From JAYFQF01 sp034927285 (GTDB taxonomy: Bacteria; Bacillota; Peptococcia; DRI-13; UBA5745), in the NCBI GenBank assembly GCA_034927285.1, contig JAYFQF010000025.1, positions 1 through 23,019 on the forward strand: DNA of 23,019 nt. The letters are read 5' to 3'. This document shows positions 13,974 to 22,362 of the stretch, piece after piece. The notes under the pieces were generated by a model. That model was not told the DNA's origin. It ran no database searches and worked only from the letters and a program-made list of their open reading frames with translations. The position numbers and the translations under genes are program-made. Every line of letters begins with the position of its first letter. Positions within the stretch are counted from its first letter, which is position 1.

Positions 13974-15365
13974 TTATTCTCCGCTTTCTCTTTGCCGGCA
14001 GGGCCCCGTTCCGGAAGCCCTGCCCTTTTTATAAGTTATGCTTTGATAAAGCACCACGATGATCCAGCCAAAGCCTGTGGCTATGGCCACAGCGGATAAG
14101 CCCAGTTTTGATACCAGAAAACAGGACAAAAGAACGCGCAGCCCGATATGAAGAGTAGTCCCCAATACGGGGACAAGCACTTTTCCGATACCGCGAAAAT
14201 ACCCGACAAAAGCGCTGCCCACAAAACACAAGACATAAAAAGCAGAAATGATCTTCAAATAAGATATTCCATAATCCAGGGCCGGCGTTTCATCCGGGGT
14301 CAGGAAAATCAGCATCCCCGCTTTGGCCGAGACAAACATGATCACCGACAGCGCCGCGCCCAGCATAACGTGCAGATAAAGTCCCCGGCGCAAACCTTCG
14401 GATACGCGCCGTTCATTTCCGGCGCCGTAATTTTGCGAGATAAATACAGACATTGCCTGGGAGCCGCTGTCTCCAAAAGAATTTGCAAAACCCTCTATGC
14501 GCGTGGCCGCCGTATAAGCGGCAATACCGGGAGTTCCCAGGGTATTGACGGCTCCCTGAACCAGAATCTTGCCAAGATAAAGACTGGCCTGATGCAAGGC
14601 GGAAGCACAGCCAAAAGCCAGGGTCTGCCTTGCCAGATCCCGATGGATCCCCGCATCCTTTCGCCGGCAGAGCAGCCGGCCGTAACGTTTTAAGAGATAG
14701 CAAAAACAGCCTGAAGCGGAGATGCTTTGCGCCAGCACCGTGGCCCAGGCCGCCCCGGCCACGCCAAAGGAAAAAAGGGCGACAAACAGATAATCAAAGG
14801 CCACGTTGAGCACAACGGAAAGAAACAAAAAATACAGCGCCGCGTTAATATTACCGACGGAACGAAGAATTCCGGAAAAAAGATTGTAGAAATAGGTGGC
14901 GATCATTCCGGCGATAATGACGTTGAGATAAGCGCTGACCTGGCCTGTCAGGCCGGGAGGCGTATGGATCAGACTCAGCACCGGCTGCAAAGCGGCGATA
15001 GACGATATGCTCAACAGGAGGGTAATCAGACTTCCCAGGCTGACGGCTACGAATACCTCCCGGCGGAAGGCGGCCTGATTTCCCGCGCCGTAAAGCTGCG
15101 CAAAGATAACCGACAAACCGACGCAAAAGCCGTTCAGCATAAAGATGAACAAGTTCATGACGCTGCCGGCCACACCCACGGCCGCAAAGGCGTCGGTTCC
15201 TAAAAATTGGCCTGCGATTAAAGCGTCGGCGGTATTATAAAGCTGCTGCAGGATATTGCCCAGCAAAAGCGGCAGGGCCAAAGCGATCAGTTCCTTTTTG
15301 ATTTCGCCTTCCAAAAGCGTTATTTCAGACGTTTTTTCAGAGATGATACTCACTCCACGACTCAA
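13974..15365 (-). CDS. MATE family efflux transporter, second copy
   Basis: Minus-strand membrane protein of up to 463 residues with about 12 helices. Marks are ALPLLLGNILQQLYNTADAL, GQFLGTDAFAAVGVAG and the repeat-half motif GVAGAAWATVLAQS. It differs clearly from the neighbouring MATE gene, so this is not a recent duplication. The start is uncertain: TTG 15365 has no ribosome binding site and lies about 3 nt from the predicted transcript start, which would make it nearly leaderless; GTG 15353 is an alternative. It is divergent from a LysR-type gene, whose product probably regulates it. The last ~16 codons overlap a terminator on the opposite strand. Confidence 0.9.
   Translation of the reverse strand: MSRGVSIISEKTSEITLLEGEIKKELIALALPLLLGNILQQLYNTADALIAGQFLGTDAFAAVGVAGSVMNLFIFMLNGFCVGLSVIFAQLYGAGNQAAFRREVFVAVSLGSLITLLLSISSIAALQPVLSLIHTPPGLTGQVSAYLNVIIAGMIATYFYNLFSGILRSVGNINAALYFLFLSVVLNVAFDYLFVALFSFGVAGAAWATVLAQSISASGCFCYLLKRYGRLLCRRKDAGIHRDLARQTLAFGCASALHQASLYLGKILVQGAVNTLGTPGIAAYTAATRIEGFANSFGDSGSQAMSVFISQNYGAGNERRVSEGLRRGLYLHVMLGAALSVIMFVSAKAGMLIFLTPDETPALDYGISYLKIISAFYVLCFVGSAFVGYFRGIGKVLVPVLGTTLHIGLRVLLSCFLVSKLGLSAVAIATGFGWIIVVLYQSITYKKGRASGTGPCRQRESGE
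13997..14030 (+). terminator. Rho-independent terminator of the first MATE gene
   Basis: GGCAGGGC (13997-14004) pairs with GCCCTGCC (14017-14024) across a 12-nt loop, followed by a T-run (14026-14030). It lies about 60 nt past the plus-strand MATE stop and inside the 3' end of the minus-strand MATE coding sequence. Confidence 0.8.
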
Positions 15366-15374
15366 TATACAAGC

Positions 15375-15403
15375 ATTATAGGGGCGGCTGCTATCTTTGA
15401 CAA
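15375..15403 (-). promoter_or_regulatory. Sigma-A promoter of the second MATE gene
   Basis: On the minus strand TTGTCA (15403-15398), 17 bp, TATAAT (15380-15375). The predicted start is near 15368. The -35 overlaps the -35 of the divergent LysR promoter by five bases. Confidence 0.8.
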
Positions 15404-15425
15404 ATGCTTATTTGAACCATATAAT
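15397..15425 (+). promoter_or_regulatory. Consensus sigma-A promoter of the LysR gene
   Basis: TTGACA (15397-15402), 17 bp, TATAAT (15420-15425), a perfect match to consensus. The predicted start is near 15432, with a leader of about 30 nt. It shares its -35 bases with the opposing MATE promoter. Confidence 0.9.
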
Positions 15426-15462
15426 ATAACCAATAATTTATATTTTTGAAGAAGGAGCCGGT

Positions 15463-16404
15463 ATGACTCGTCTGGAAGTCGAAGCCTTTCTGGCAATCAT
15501 CAGATACGGAAGCATTACGGCGGCGGCAGAAAAGCTGTATGTGACGCAGCCGGCCCTCAGCCGCAGAATACGGGCAATGGAAAAAGAGCTGGGTTATGAA
15601 TTGCTTGTCCGCAACAAAGGCGTCCGTACGGTTCAGCTTACGGAAGAGGGCAAGGCTTTCATCGCGGTTGCGGAAAAGCTTTGCTATTTGTATCGGGAAG
15701 CGGCGGCGATTTCAAACATAAATCAAAAACCGGTGCTTCATTTATCTTCCATCGGCAGCGTAAGCACTTACCTTTTGCCTAATGTGCTGCATAGTTTTCT
15801 TCAGTCCCAGATCTATAATCTTTGCTTTCATCAGCATCACTCTTTTGAAGCTTATCGTTATGTGGAAAGCGGCCTGGTGGATATAGCGCTGATTTCCGAC
15901 GACATGTATGCGAAAGGAGTCATCACGGTTCCTGCTTTTCAGGAACCTTTTGTTTTGGCGGGCGGGGAAAGCTGGCAGGGCGTGAAAATCGTTCATCCCA
16001 AGCAGCTGAATCCTAAACGGGAGATCAGGCTGCCCTGGAATCCCGAATTTGACACCTGGCATGAAAAATGGTTTGATGTAACGGTATATCCCAATGTCAG
16101 TCTTGACCAGATGTCGCTGATGGAGGAATTTCTGACGGGAGAAAATTGGGCGGTGGTTCCCCTGACGGTGGCTAAGCGGCTGAAACGTGGGGGCCTGCAC
16201 ACCTGCCGGATCCAGGAGGGCCCTGAAGACAGAATCATTTATTATCTGGTTCCTGAAAACAGGAAACAGGAAATAGTGGGTCATTTCCTTGGCCTGCTTC
16301 ATCAGGAGCTGGTTTCGATTGGGGGCGTTAAATCCTTTTTGACCGGCCCTCCTTCCGACAGTAAGAGTTGGGCGCCGGAAAAGCTTTCAGCGATTTTATC
16401 CTGA
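15463..16404 (+). CDS. LysR-type transcriptional regulator
   Basis: Protein of 313 residues. The N-terminal helix-turn-helix (~1-60) is classic LysR: EAFLAIIRYGSITAAAEKLY, VTQPALSRRIRAMEKELGYE, LLVRNKGVRTVQLTEEG. A coiled linker and a periplasmic-binding-like effector domain (~88-290) follow. GAAGGAG lies 6 nt before the ATG. The gene is divergent from the second MATE exporter with overlapping promoters, so it probably activates or represses that exporter and represses itself. The inducer is unknown. No clear terminator follows. Confidence 0.94.
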   Translation: MTRLEVEAFLAIIRYGSITAAAEKLYVTQPALSRRIRAMEKELGYELLVRNKGVRTVQLTEEGKAFIAVAEKLCYLYREAAAISNINQKPVLHLSSIGSVSTYLLPNVLHSFLQSQIYNLCFHQHHSFEAYRYVESGLVDIALISDDMYAKGVITVPAFQEPFVLAGGESWQGVKIVHPKQLNPKREIRLPWNPEFDTWHEKWFDVTVYPNVSLDQMSLMEEFLTGENWAVVPLTVAKRLKRGGLHTCRIQEGPEDRIIYYLVPENRKQEIVGHFLGLLHQELVSIGGVKSFLTGPPSDSKSWAPEKLSAILS

Positions 16405-16577
16405 GAAAAGAGGAAAAAACCAAACCACGACGAAATTATAAATTTTAGAATTATCCTTGCCGGGAAAAACCGGCAGAGAGCGTTAAGACAGGAAAACAAG
16501 GAAACGGACAGAAGAAAAATCCGGAATCCGGTAAAGCAAAGAAACGAAAAAAGGGAATTATGACAAAGAGGTGCGCT
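16405..16577. other. Intergenic region before polA
   Basis: It contains TTATAAATTTTAGAA (16436-16450), a 15-bp near-palindrome resembling the repeats upstream of the sigma-54 promoter at 22582, and a TGCCGG/CCGGCA hairpin (16458-16475) without a T-run. I found no convincing sigma-A or sigma-54 promoter. Confidence 0.5.
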
Positions 16578-19346
16578 ATGGCAAAGATGATCCTGATCGA
16601 CGGCAACAGTCTGGCTAACCGGGCTTTTTACGCCGTGCCTCAGCTGACAAATAAAGCCGGTTTTGTGACCAACGCCATTTTCGGCTTTTGCAACATGCTG
16701 ACAAGGGTATTGAAAGAGGAAAAACCGGAATATCTGACGGTGGCTTTCGACGCCGGCAAAACGGTATTCCGTCATGAGATGTACGAGGGCTACAAGGCCA
16801 GCCGGAAAAGTACTCCCGAAGAATTGCGGCAGCAATTTCCCGTATTGAAGGAGGTCCTGACCGCCATGGGCGTACCGATCCTGGAAGCGCCGGGCTTTGA
16901 GGCCGACGATCTGATCGGCACATTGGCGGCCCTGGGCAGCCGGGAAGGCCTGGAGGTGCTGATTATTACCGGTGACCGGGACAGCTTTCAGCTGATCGAC
17001 GGCCAGACTACGGTGTTGTTTACGCGAAAAGGCATATCGGAGCTGGAACGTTTTGACGAGGCTCACTTAAAAGAGGTTTATCAGCTGGCTCCCTGGCAGA
17101 TCGTGGAGCTGAAAGGCCTGATGGGCGACAGCTCCGACGATATTCCCGGGGTGCCCGGAATCGGGGAGAAAACCGCCGTCAAGCTTTTGCTGGAACATGA
17201 AAGCGTAGAAGGAGTGCTGGCCAATCTTCAGGATTATGCCGGAAAAAAACTGGGAGAAAAACTGACGGAGCACCAGGACCTGGCCCGGCTCAGCCGCAGG
17301 CTGGCGGAGATCCGCTGCGATGTGCCTTTGGAGGTTAAATTGGGGGACTTGAAACCCGGAACCGGAGACCTGGAGGAAAAGCTGCGCTTATTTAAGGAGC
17401 TGGAATTCAAAGGCCTTTATCAGGAGGCGGCAAAAGAAAAGGAACAGGCAAAGTCTGCGGGCCATGAGCAGGGACTTCCGGGCCCGGCCGCCGTTATGGG
17501 AAGCGAAGAAAGAGAACCGGGCCAGATCAGTATTTTCGGTATTCCCCAGCATCTGCCGAAACGCCCGGATACCGGCGGCGAAGGAGCAGGCTTCCTGAAA
17601 AGCCCCGGGGAGCTGGAAGAATATTTCAGACAAAACCGCGGAGAGGCCGCCCGGGGCCCGCTTTACCTATTGCCGGTTTTGACGGGCTTAAGTTATGGAC
17701 CGGCGGTATGCCACAGCTTTGGCGTAATGCTGGCGGGAGCCGAAGCCGTCTGGTTCATTCCCTCTACCCGGGAAGAAGGGGCGGCCTACGGGGCGGCCCT
17801 GAAAGAAAAGCTGGAAAATCCGGAGCTTGTCAAGGTATTTGTGGATGCCAAACAATCATATATGTATTTAAACGGCTTTGGCCTCAGCCTTCGGGGCCCC
17901 GGCCGGGATCTGCTGCTGATGGCCTATCTTTTGGACCCGGCCTCACCCTGGCGCAGCCTGGAAGGTCTGGAGGAGCTTGAACCTCAGGCTCTTGGCCGCC
18001 GGCTGAAGGAACGGTCCAAAAGTGCGGCCCCCCTTTGGAGCGATTCGGAACAGGGCGGGGCGCTGAAAGCTATGGCGGGCCTTCTGGAAAGCCTGGAGGC
18101 GGAGCTGGCGGAAAAGGACATGGAGGAGCTTTACCGGGAGATTGAAGAGCCTCTGGCCCGGATACTGGCGTCCATGGAGCTGTCCGGGGTAAGAATCGAT
18201 CCGGAAGTGCTGCGGCAGATGGGCCGGGAGCTGACCGAAAAAATTCTCCGGACCGAAGAAGGAATCTTTAAGCTGGCGGGTCAGGCTTTTAATATCAACT
18301 CGCCCAAGCAGCTGGGGACGATTCTTTTTGAAAAAATGGGCCTGCCCAAAGGCAAAAAGACCAAGACCGGCTATTCCACCGACGCCGATACCCTGGAATA
18401 TCTGGCGGCGGATTATGAAATCGCCGGCAGGATTTTAGAGTACCGCCAATATGCCAAGCTGAAAAGCACCTATGTGGACGGCCTTTTGGCGATTATGGAG
18501 CCTAAGGACCAGAAAATCCACACTTCCTTCAATCAGACCATTACGGTGACGGGCCGGCTTTCCAGTACGGAGCCCAACCTGCAGAATATCCCGGTGCGGC
18601 TGGAGGAAGGCCGCAAAATCCGGAAAGCCTTCGTGGCTTCTCCGGGGTGCATGCTTTTATCCGGCGATTACTCCCAGATCGAGCTGCGTATCCTGGCCCA
18701 TCTTTGCGGAGATGAAAATCTGCGGCAGGCTTTTATCGAAGGACAGGACATCCACCGCAAAACCGCCGCCGAGGTTTTCGGCCTGGCGCCGGAAGAGGTG
18801 ACCCCTCAGCTCAGACGGGCTGCTAAAGCGGTAAACTTCGGACTGATCTATGGCATCAGCGATTTCGGGCTGGCCCAGGACCTGGGAATCGGCCGGCAGG
18901 AAGCCAGGGAATACATGGAACGGTATTTTGCCCGTTACCCCAAGGTTAAGCTCTATTTTGACCGGCTGCTGGCGGAGGCTGCCGGTACCGGCTATGTGGA
19001 GACGCTGTTTCACCGCCGCCGGTATCTGCCGGAGCTGAAAAGCAGCAATTATCATACCCGCAGCTTCGGCCAGCGGGCGGCCATGAACGCCCCGATCCAG
19101 GGTACGGCGGCGGATATCATGAAGCTGGCCATGGTCAAGGTGTACCGGCTTTTACAGGCGGCCGGCCAGGATAAGACCATGATCCTGCAGGTACACGACG
19201 AGCTGATCTTTGATATGCCCAAAGAAAAAGCCCTGGAACTGAAAGAAGATATCCGAAGAGCCATGGAGGGCGTAGGCCGGCTGACAGTTCCGCTGCAGGT
19301 GGAGATGAAAATAGGGGAAGACTGGTACAGCATGGAAAAATGTTAA
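16578..19346 (+). CDS. polA: DNA polymerase I
   Basis: Protein of 922 residues from ATG 16578, chosen for GAGGTG 5-6 nt upstream; an in-frame ATG at 16560 would add six residues. Order: 5'-nuclease domain (~1-290) with ILIDGNSLANRAFYA, AFDAGKTVFRHEMYEGYK, EADDLIGTLA and GDSSDDIPGVPGIGEKTA; a middle 3'-5' exonuclease-like domain (~320-480) that lacks the usual DxE catalytic motif, as in Bacillus; and the polymerase domain with motif A LLSGDYSQIELRILAH (~695), O-helix RRAAKAVNFGLIYG (~750) and motif C QVHDELIFD (~870). It fills Okazaki and repair gaps. It leads a tight cluster with coaE, a lytic transglycosylase and a sigma-54 activator. Confidence 0.97.
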   Translation: MAKMILIDGNSLANRAFYAVPQLTNKAGFVTNAIFGFCNMLTRVLKEEKPEYLTVAFDAGKTVFRHEMYEGYKASRKSTPEELRQQFPVLKEVLTAMGVPILEAPGFEADDLIGTLAALGSREGLEVLIITGDRDSFQLIDGQTTVLFTRKGISELERFDEAHLKEVYQLAPWQIVELKGLMGDSSDDIPGVPGIGEKTAVKLLLEHESVEGVLANLQDYAGKKLGEKLTEHQDLARLSRRLAEIRCDVPLEVKLGDLKPGTGDLEEKLRLFKELEFKGLYQEAAKEKEQAKSAGHEQGLPGPAAVMGSEEREPGQISIFGIPQHLPKRPDTGGEGAGFLKSPGELEEYFRQNRGEAARGPLYLLPVLTGLSYGPAVCHSFGVMLAGAEAVWFIPSTREEGAAYGAALKEKLENPELVKVFVDAKQSYMYLNGFGLSLRGPGRDLLLMAYLLDPASPWRSLEGLEELEPQALGRRLKERSKSAAPLWSDSEQGGALKAMAGLLESLEAELAEKDMEELYREIEEPLARILASMELSGVRIDPEVLRQMGRELTEKILRTEEGIFKLAGQAFNINSPKQLGTILFEKMGLPKGKKTKTGYSTDADTLEYLAADYEIAGRILEYRQYAKLKSTYVDGLLAIMEPKDQKIHTSFNQTITVTGRLSSTEPNLQNIPVRLEEGRKIRKAFVASPGCMLLSGDYSQIELRILAHLCGDENLRQAFIEGQDIHRKTAAEVFGLAPEEVTPQLRRAAKAVNFGLIYGISDFGLAQDLGIGRQEAREYMERYFARYPKVKLYFDRLLAEAAGTGYVETLFHRRRYLPELKSSNYHTRSFGQRAAMNAPIQGTAADIMKLAMVKVYRLLQAAGQDKTMILQVHDELIFDMPKEKALELKEDIRRAMEGVGRLTVPLQVEMKIGEDWYSMEKC

Positions 19347-19366
19347 GCCCGAAAGGAGGTCCGGAC

Positions 19367-19984
19367 TTGCTTGTGATCGGACTGACCGGAGGCATCGCTT
19401 CCGGAAAAACCTTGATTTCGGCAGAATTGGCTCGTTTGGGGGCGGTAATCGTGGACGGCGATACGATCGCCCGGGAGGTCACCGCCGCCGGCAGTCAGGG
19501 GCTGATGGAAATTAGCCGGGTATTTGGACCGGATTATCTGAATGAAAAAGGAGATCTCAAGCGAAAGGAACTGGGGGCTTTGGTTTTCGGCGATCCGGAA
19601 AAGCTGCGGCTGCTGAACGCCATCACTCATCCCTTGATCCGCCGGGAAATGGAAGCCAGAATTCAAAAGGCCGGCCTGACGGGAGAAAAGATCGTGGTTT
19701 TGGCCGTACCTCTTTTATTTGAAGCAAAGCTGGATGATCTGGCCGATGAAGTCTGGGTGGTGGCTGCGGCTAAAGACCGGCAGCTGGCCCGGCTGATGCG
19801 GAGGGACAGCCTGGGCCGGACCGCGGCCCTGGACCGGATCCAAAGCCAGATGCCTCTGGCGGAGAAGCTGGCCCGGGCCGACGTTGTCATTGATAATGAC
19901 GGGGAGCAGGAAGATACCCTGGCCCAGGTCCGCCTTTTATGGCAGGAAATAACAGCAAAGGCCGGGAATAAACATGGAGAATAA
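19367..19984 (+). CDS. coaE: Dephospho-CoA kinase
   Basis: Phosphorylates dephospho-CoA in the last step of coenzyme A synthesis. The P-loop GLTGGIASGKT lies at the N-terminus, and later marks are VDGDTIAREV, HPLIRREM and PLLFEAKLDDLADEVWVV. The length of 205 residues is normal. The TTG at 19367 is preferred because AAAGGAGGT ends 6 nt upstream; an ATG at 19340 would overlap the polA stop and has no such site. It lies directly after polA (a polA-coaE pairing is common in Firmicutes) and overlaps the next gene by 11 nt. Confidence 0.96.
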   Translation: MLVIGLTGGIASGKTLISAELARLGAVIVDGDTIAREVTAAGSQGLMEISRVFGPDYLNEKGDLKRKELGALVFGDPEKLRLLNAITHPLIRREMEARIQKAGLTGEKIVVLAVPLLFEAKLDDLADEVWVVAAAKDRQLARLMRRDSLGRTAALDRIQSQMPLAEKLARADVVIDNDGEQEDTLAQVRLLWQEITAKAGNKHGE

Positions 19985-20600
19985 TTCCAGTGTCAGAAAA
20001 AAATCGGCTTACGCCGGGGCAAAAAGGTCCGTGGGGGCGCGCCGGCTGAGAAAGCGGCGAAGAGGATTTCTCTATCTGTTCTTTTTTTCATTGCTTTTAT
20101 TAGCGCTATTGAATCTGGATATGGTGCTGGCGGTGGTTTTTCCCATCCCTTACGGAGATACCCTGGAAAAGATCTGCGCTCAGCAAAACGCGGATTTTCC
20201 TTTGGTGCTGGCGCTGATCCGTACGGAAAGCCGTTTTGATCCCAAAGCGGTTTCCTCCGTGGGGGCAGTGGGACTGATGCAGATCATGCCGGAAACTGCG
20301 GTCTGGATCGCCGGCCAATTAGACATGGAGAATTTTCAGGTGGAAGACCTCCGGGATATCGAGACCAATCTGACCATGGGCATCTGGTATCTGAACTGGC
20401 TGAAGGATTATTTTCAGGGGGACCTGCCGGAAGTGCTGGCGGCATATAACGCCGGCCCCTCCCGGGTAAAAACCTGGAAAGAGGAAGGGGTCTGGGACGG
20501 CCGGGCAGAAACGGCAGACCAGATTCCTTACGGCGAGACCTCCAAGTACGTAAAGGCGATTTTGCGCAGGTATGAGATATACCGGCGCCTGTATGGGTAA
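19974..20600 (+). CDS. Membrane-anchored lytic transglycosylase (SLT family)
   Basis: Protein of 208 residues. A very basic N-terminus is followed by one membrane segment (~31-57), which probably acts as an uncleaved anchor. The SLT domain (~62-205) has the catalytic Glu85 in ALIRTESRFDPKAVSS, then GAVGLMQIMPETAVWIA, an asparagine-rich NLTMGIWYLNWL and the AAYNAGPSRVKTW block. It cuts the glycan strands of peptidoglycan outside the membrane. Homologues commonly follow coaE in Clostridia. It overlaps coaE, so the two are co-translated. Confidence 0.94.
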   Translation: MENNSSVRKKSAYAGAKRSVGARRLRKRRRGFLYLFFFSLLLLALLNLDMVLAVVFPIPYGDTLEKICAQQNADFPLVLALIRTESRFDPKAVSSVGAVGLMQIMPETAVWIAGQLDMENFQVEDLRDIETNLTMGIWYLNWLKDYFQGDLPEVLAAYNAGPSRVKTWKEEGVWDGRAETADQIPYGETSKYVKAILRRYEIYRRLYG

Positions 20601-20616
20601 GAATGGAGCAGGGCAA

Positions 20617-22329
20617 ATGAAATCGAGAGGGGCAAAGGATCTGATCAAGGTACTGTTAATAGGCGGCGGCAAAGGCGGCCTGAGCATCCTGAAGGAGTTA
20701 AACCTTTTGGACAATGTCCAGGTGCTGGGCCTGGCGGATTTAAATCCCAGGGCTCCCGGCGCGGTGCTGGCCCGGGATTGGGGGATACCGGTGTGGCAGG
20801 ATTTCCGCCCCATGCTGAAGCTGAAAAATTATGACGTGATCATTGAAGCTACCGGCGTACCGGATATCCATGTGGAGATCGAAAAGCATAAGGATCCCGA
20901 CTCGGTGCTGATCGTGGCGGAAGCGGCTCTTTTAATGATGCGCCTTATCGAGCGCCATGAGGAGCTGCGGGATATCAAACGGGACGTCATCCGTCTGTCT
21001 TCCATTATGGACGCGGCTCAGGAAGGCATCCAGATGGCCGACAACGAAGGCACGATTCTTTATATTAACAAGGCCTTTGCGGAAATCACGAAAAACGACC
21101 AAAGCGAGCGTATCGGAAAAAACGTATTCGATGTTTCCCCAAACGGCGCTTTGGCCGAGGTGCTGCGTACCGGCAAACCGGTGATGGGCATGCGAAACAA
21201 AGTGATGAATACCGGGGTGGAGGTCATCTCCAATGCGTCGCCCTTGCTGGTTAACGGTAAAATGCAGGGAGCCGTAGTGCTGTTCCGGAATATAACCGAC
21301 ATGAAAAAAATCAGCCGGAAGCTGGAAGAAAGCCAGGAGGTCATCCGGAGCCTGAAAGAAGAGATCCGGGAACTGGCGGCGCCCCGCTATAGTTTTGAGG
21401 ATATCATCGGCAAGAGCCCCGCTCTGGAAAAGCAGCTTCAGATCGCCCATTTTGCCGCCAAGGATGCGGAAACGATCCTTTTAACCGGAGAATCCGGCAC
21501 CGGCAAGGAGCTTTTGGCCCACGCCCTTCACGGTTACGGCAGCCGGGCCGGCGGGCCTTTCGTTAAGGTGGACTGCGCCGCTATCCCCGCAAACCTCTTG
21601 GAGAGTACCTTGTTTGGCTACGAAAAGGGCGCTTATACCGGAGCGGTGAAAAGCAAGATGGGCAAGTTTGAGCTGGCCTGGGGCGGTACGATTTTTCTGG
21701 ATGAGATCGGCGAGCTGGAGCTTTCGCTGCAGGCCAAGCTGCTGAGGGTACTGCAGGACCGGGAAATGGAACGGGTAGGCGGCAGCTATCCCATCAAGGC
21801 CAATGTGCGTGTGATCGCCGCCACCAACAAAAACCTGCCGGAAGAGGTGGCCAGGGGTACCTTCCGCCTGGACCTTTACTACCGGCTGAACCTGATCAGT
21901 ATCGAGCTGCCGCCTCTCAGACAGAGAAAAGGAGACATCCCTTTGCTGGCGGAGTATATGCTGAATAAGTTCAACGGCCGCTACAACAAGGAATGCCGCC
22001 TCTCCCCCGAGGCCCTGAGGGTGCTGGAGGAATACCGCTGGCCCGGCAATATCCGGGAGTTGAATAACTTCATTGAGCGCATGGTGATTTTAAGTCAGTC
22101 GCCGTATATTACGGAAGAAATGGTCCGCTTTGCCTTTTCCGGGACGTCGGAAGGAGACTTTGGCGAGGGAAAACCCGAGGGGCTCATGACTCTGAAAGAA
22201 ATTGAAATGAACGCCATCCGGCAGGCCCTGGAGCGCAATGGCGTCAGCCTGGCGGGGAAAAAGCAGGCGGCCCGGGAGCTGGGTATTTCCTTGGCCACGT
22301 TATATAATAAGCTGCCTAAAGAAAAATAA
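20617..22329 (+). CDS. Sigma-54 activator: Rossmann-like, PAS, AAA+, Fis-type HTH
   Basis: Protein of 570 residues. ATG 20617 is chosen because it follows the upstream stop with GGAG 9 nt before it; ATGs at 20572 and 20593 lie inside or at the end of the transglycosylase gene. Order: Rossmann-like domain (~8-110) with VLLIGGGKGG, Asp41 after the second strand (GLADLNPRA) and VIIEATG; PAS domain (~125-230); coiled coil (~230-252); AAA+ domain (~258-490) with Walker A GESGTGKE (291-298), GAYTGA (338-343, a Tyr variant of GAFTGA) and Walker B GGTIFLDE (356-363); Fis-type HTH (~545-566). It drives ATP-dependent opening of sigma-54 promoters. It probably acts on the sigma-54 promoter 250 bp downstream through the TTCTAA-N3-TTAGAA palindromes. 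The Rossmann domain suggests that it senses a dinucleotide or redox state (inference). Confidence 0.92.
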   Translation: MKSRGAKDLIKVLLIGGGKGGLSILKELNLLDNVQVLGLADLNPRAPGAVLARDWGIPVWQDFRPMLKLKNYDVIIEATGVPDIHVEIEKHKDPDSVLIVAEAALLMMRLIERHEELRDIKRDVIRLSSIMDAAQEGIQMADNEGTILYINKAFAEITKNDQSERIGKNVFDVSPNGALAEVLRTGKPVMGMRNKVMNTGVEVISNASPLLVNGKMQGAVVLFRNITDMKKISRKLEESQEVIRSLKEEIRELAAPRYSFEDIIGKSPALEKQLQIAHFAAKDAETILLTGESGTGKELLAHALHGYGSRAGGPFVKVDCAAIPANLLESTLFGYEKGAYTGAVKSKMGKFELAWGGTIFLDEIGELELSLQAKLLRVLQDREMERVGGSYPIKANVRVIAATNKNLPEEVARGTFRLDLYYRLNLISIELPPLRQRKGDIPLLAEYMLNKFNGRYNKECRLSPEALRVLEEYRWPGNIRELNNFIERMVILSQSPYITEEMVRFAFSGTSEGDFGEGKPEGLMTLKEIEMNAIRQALERNGVSLAGKKQAARELGISLATLYNKLPKEK

Positions 22330-22347
22330 CAGGTAAAGCGGAAAAAT

Positions 22348-22362
22348 TTCTAAATATTATAA
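22348..22362. repeat. Activator-site palindrome, copy 1
   Basis: TTCTAAATATTATAA: the left half-site is exact and the right half-site has one mismatch from TTAGAA. It is centred 20 bp, about two helical turns, from copy 2. Confidence 0.55.

Noticed and set aside
16458..16475. TGCCGG/CCGGCA hairpin as terminator of the LysR gene
   Set aside because: No T-run on either strand; only a 6-bp stem.
16302..19055. Long antisense frames within LysR and polA
   Set aside because: They are shadows of well-supported coding sequences and carry no recognisable motifs.
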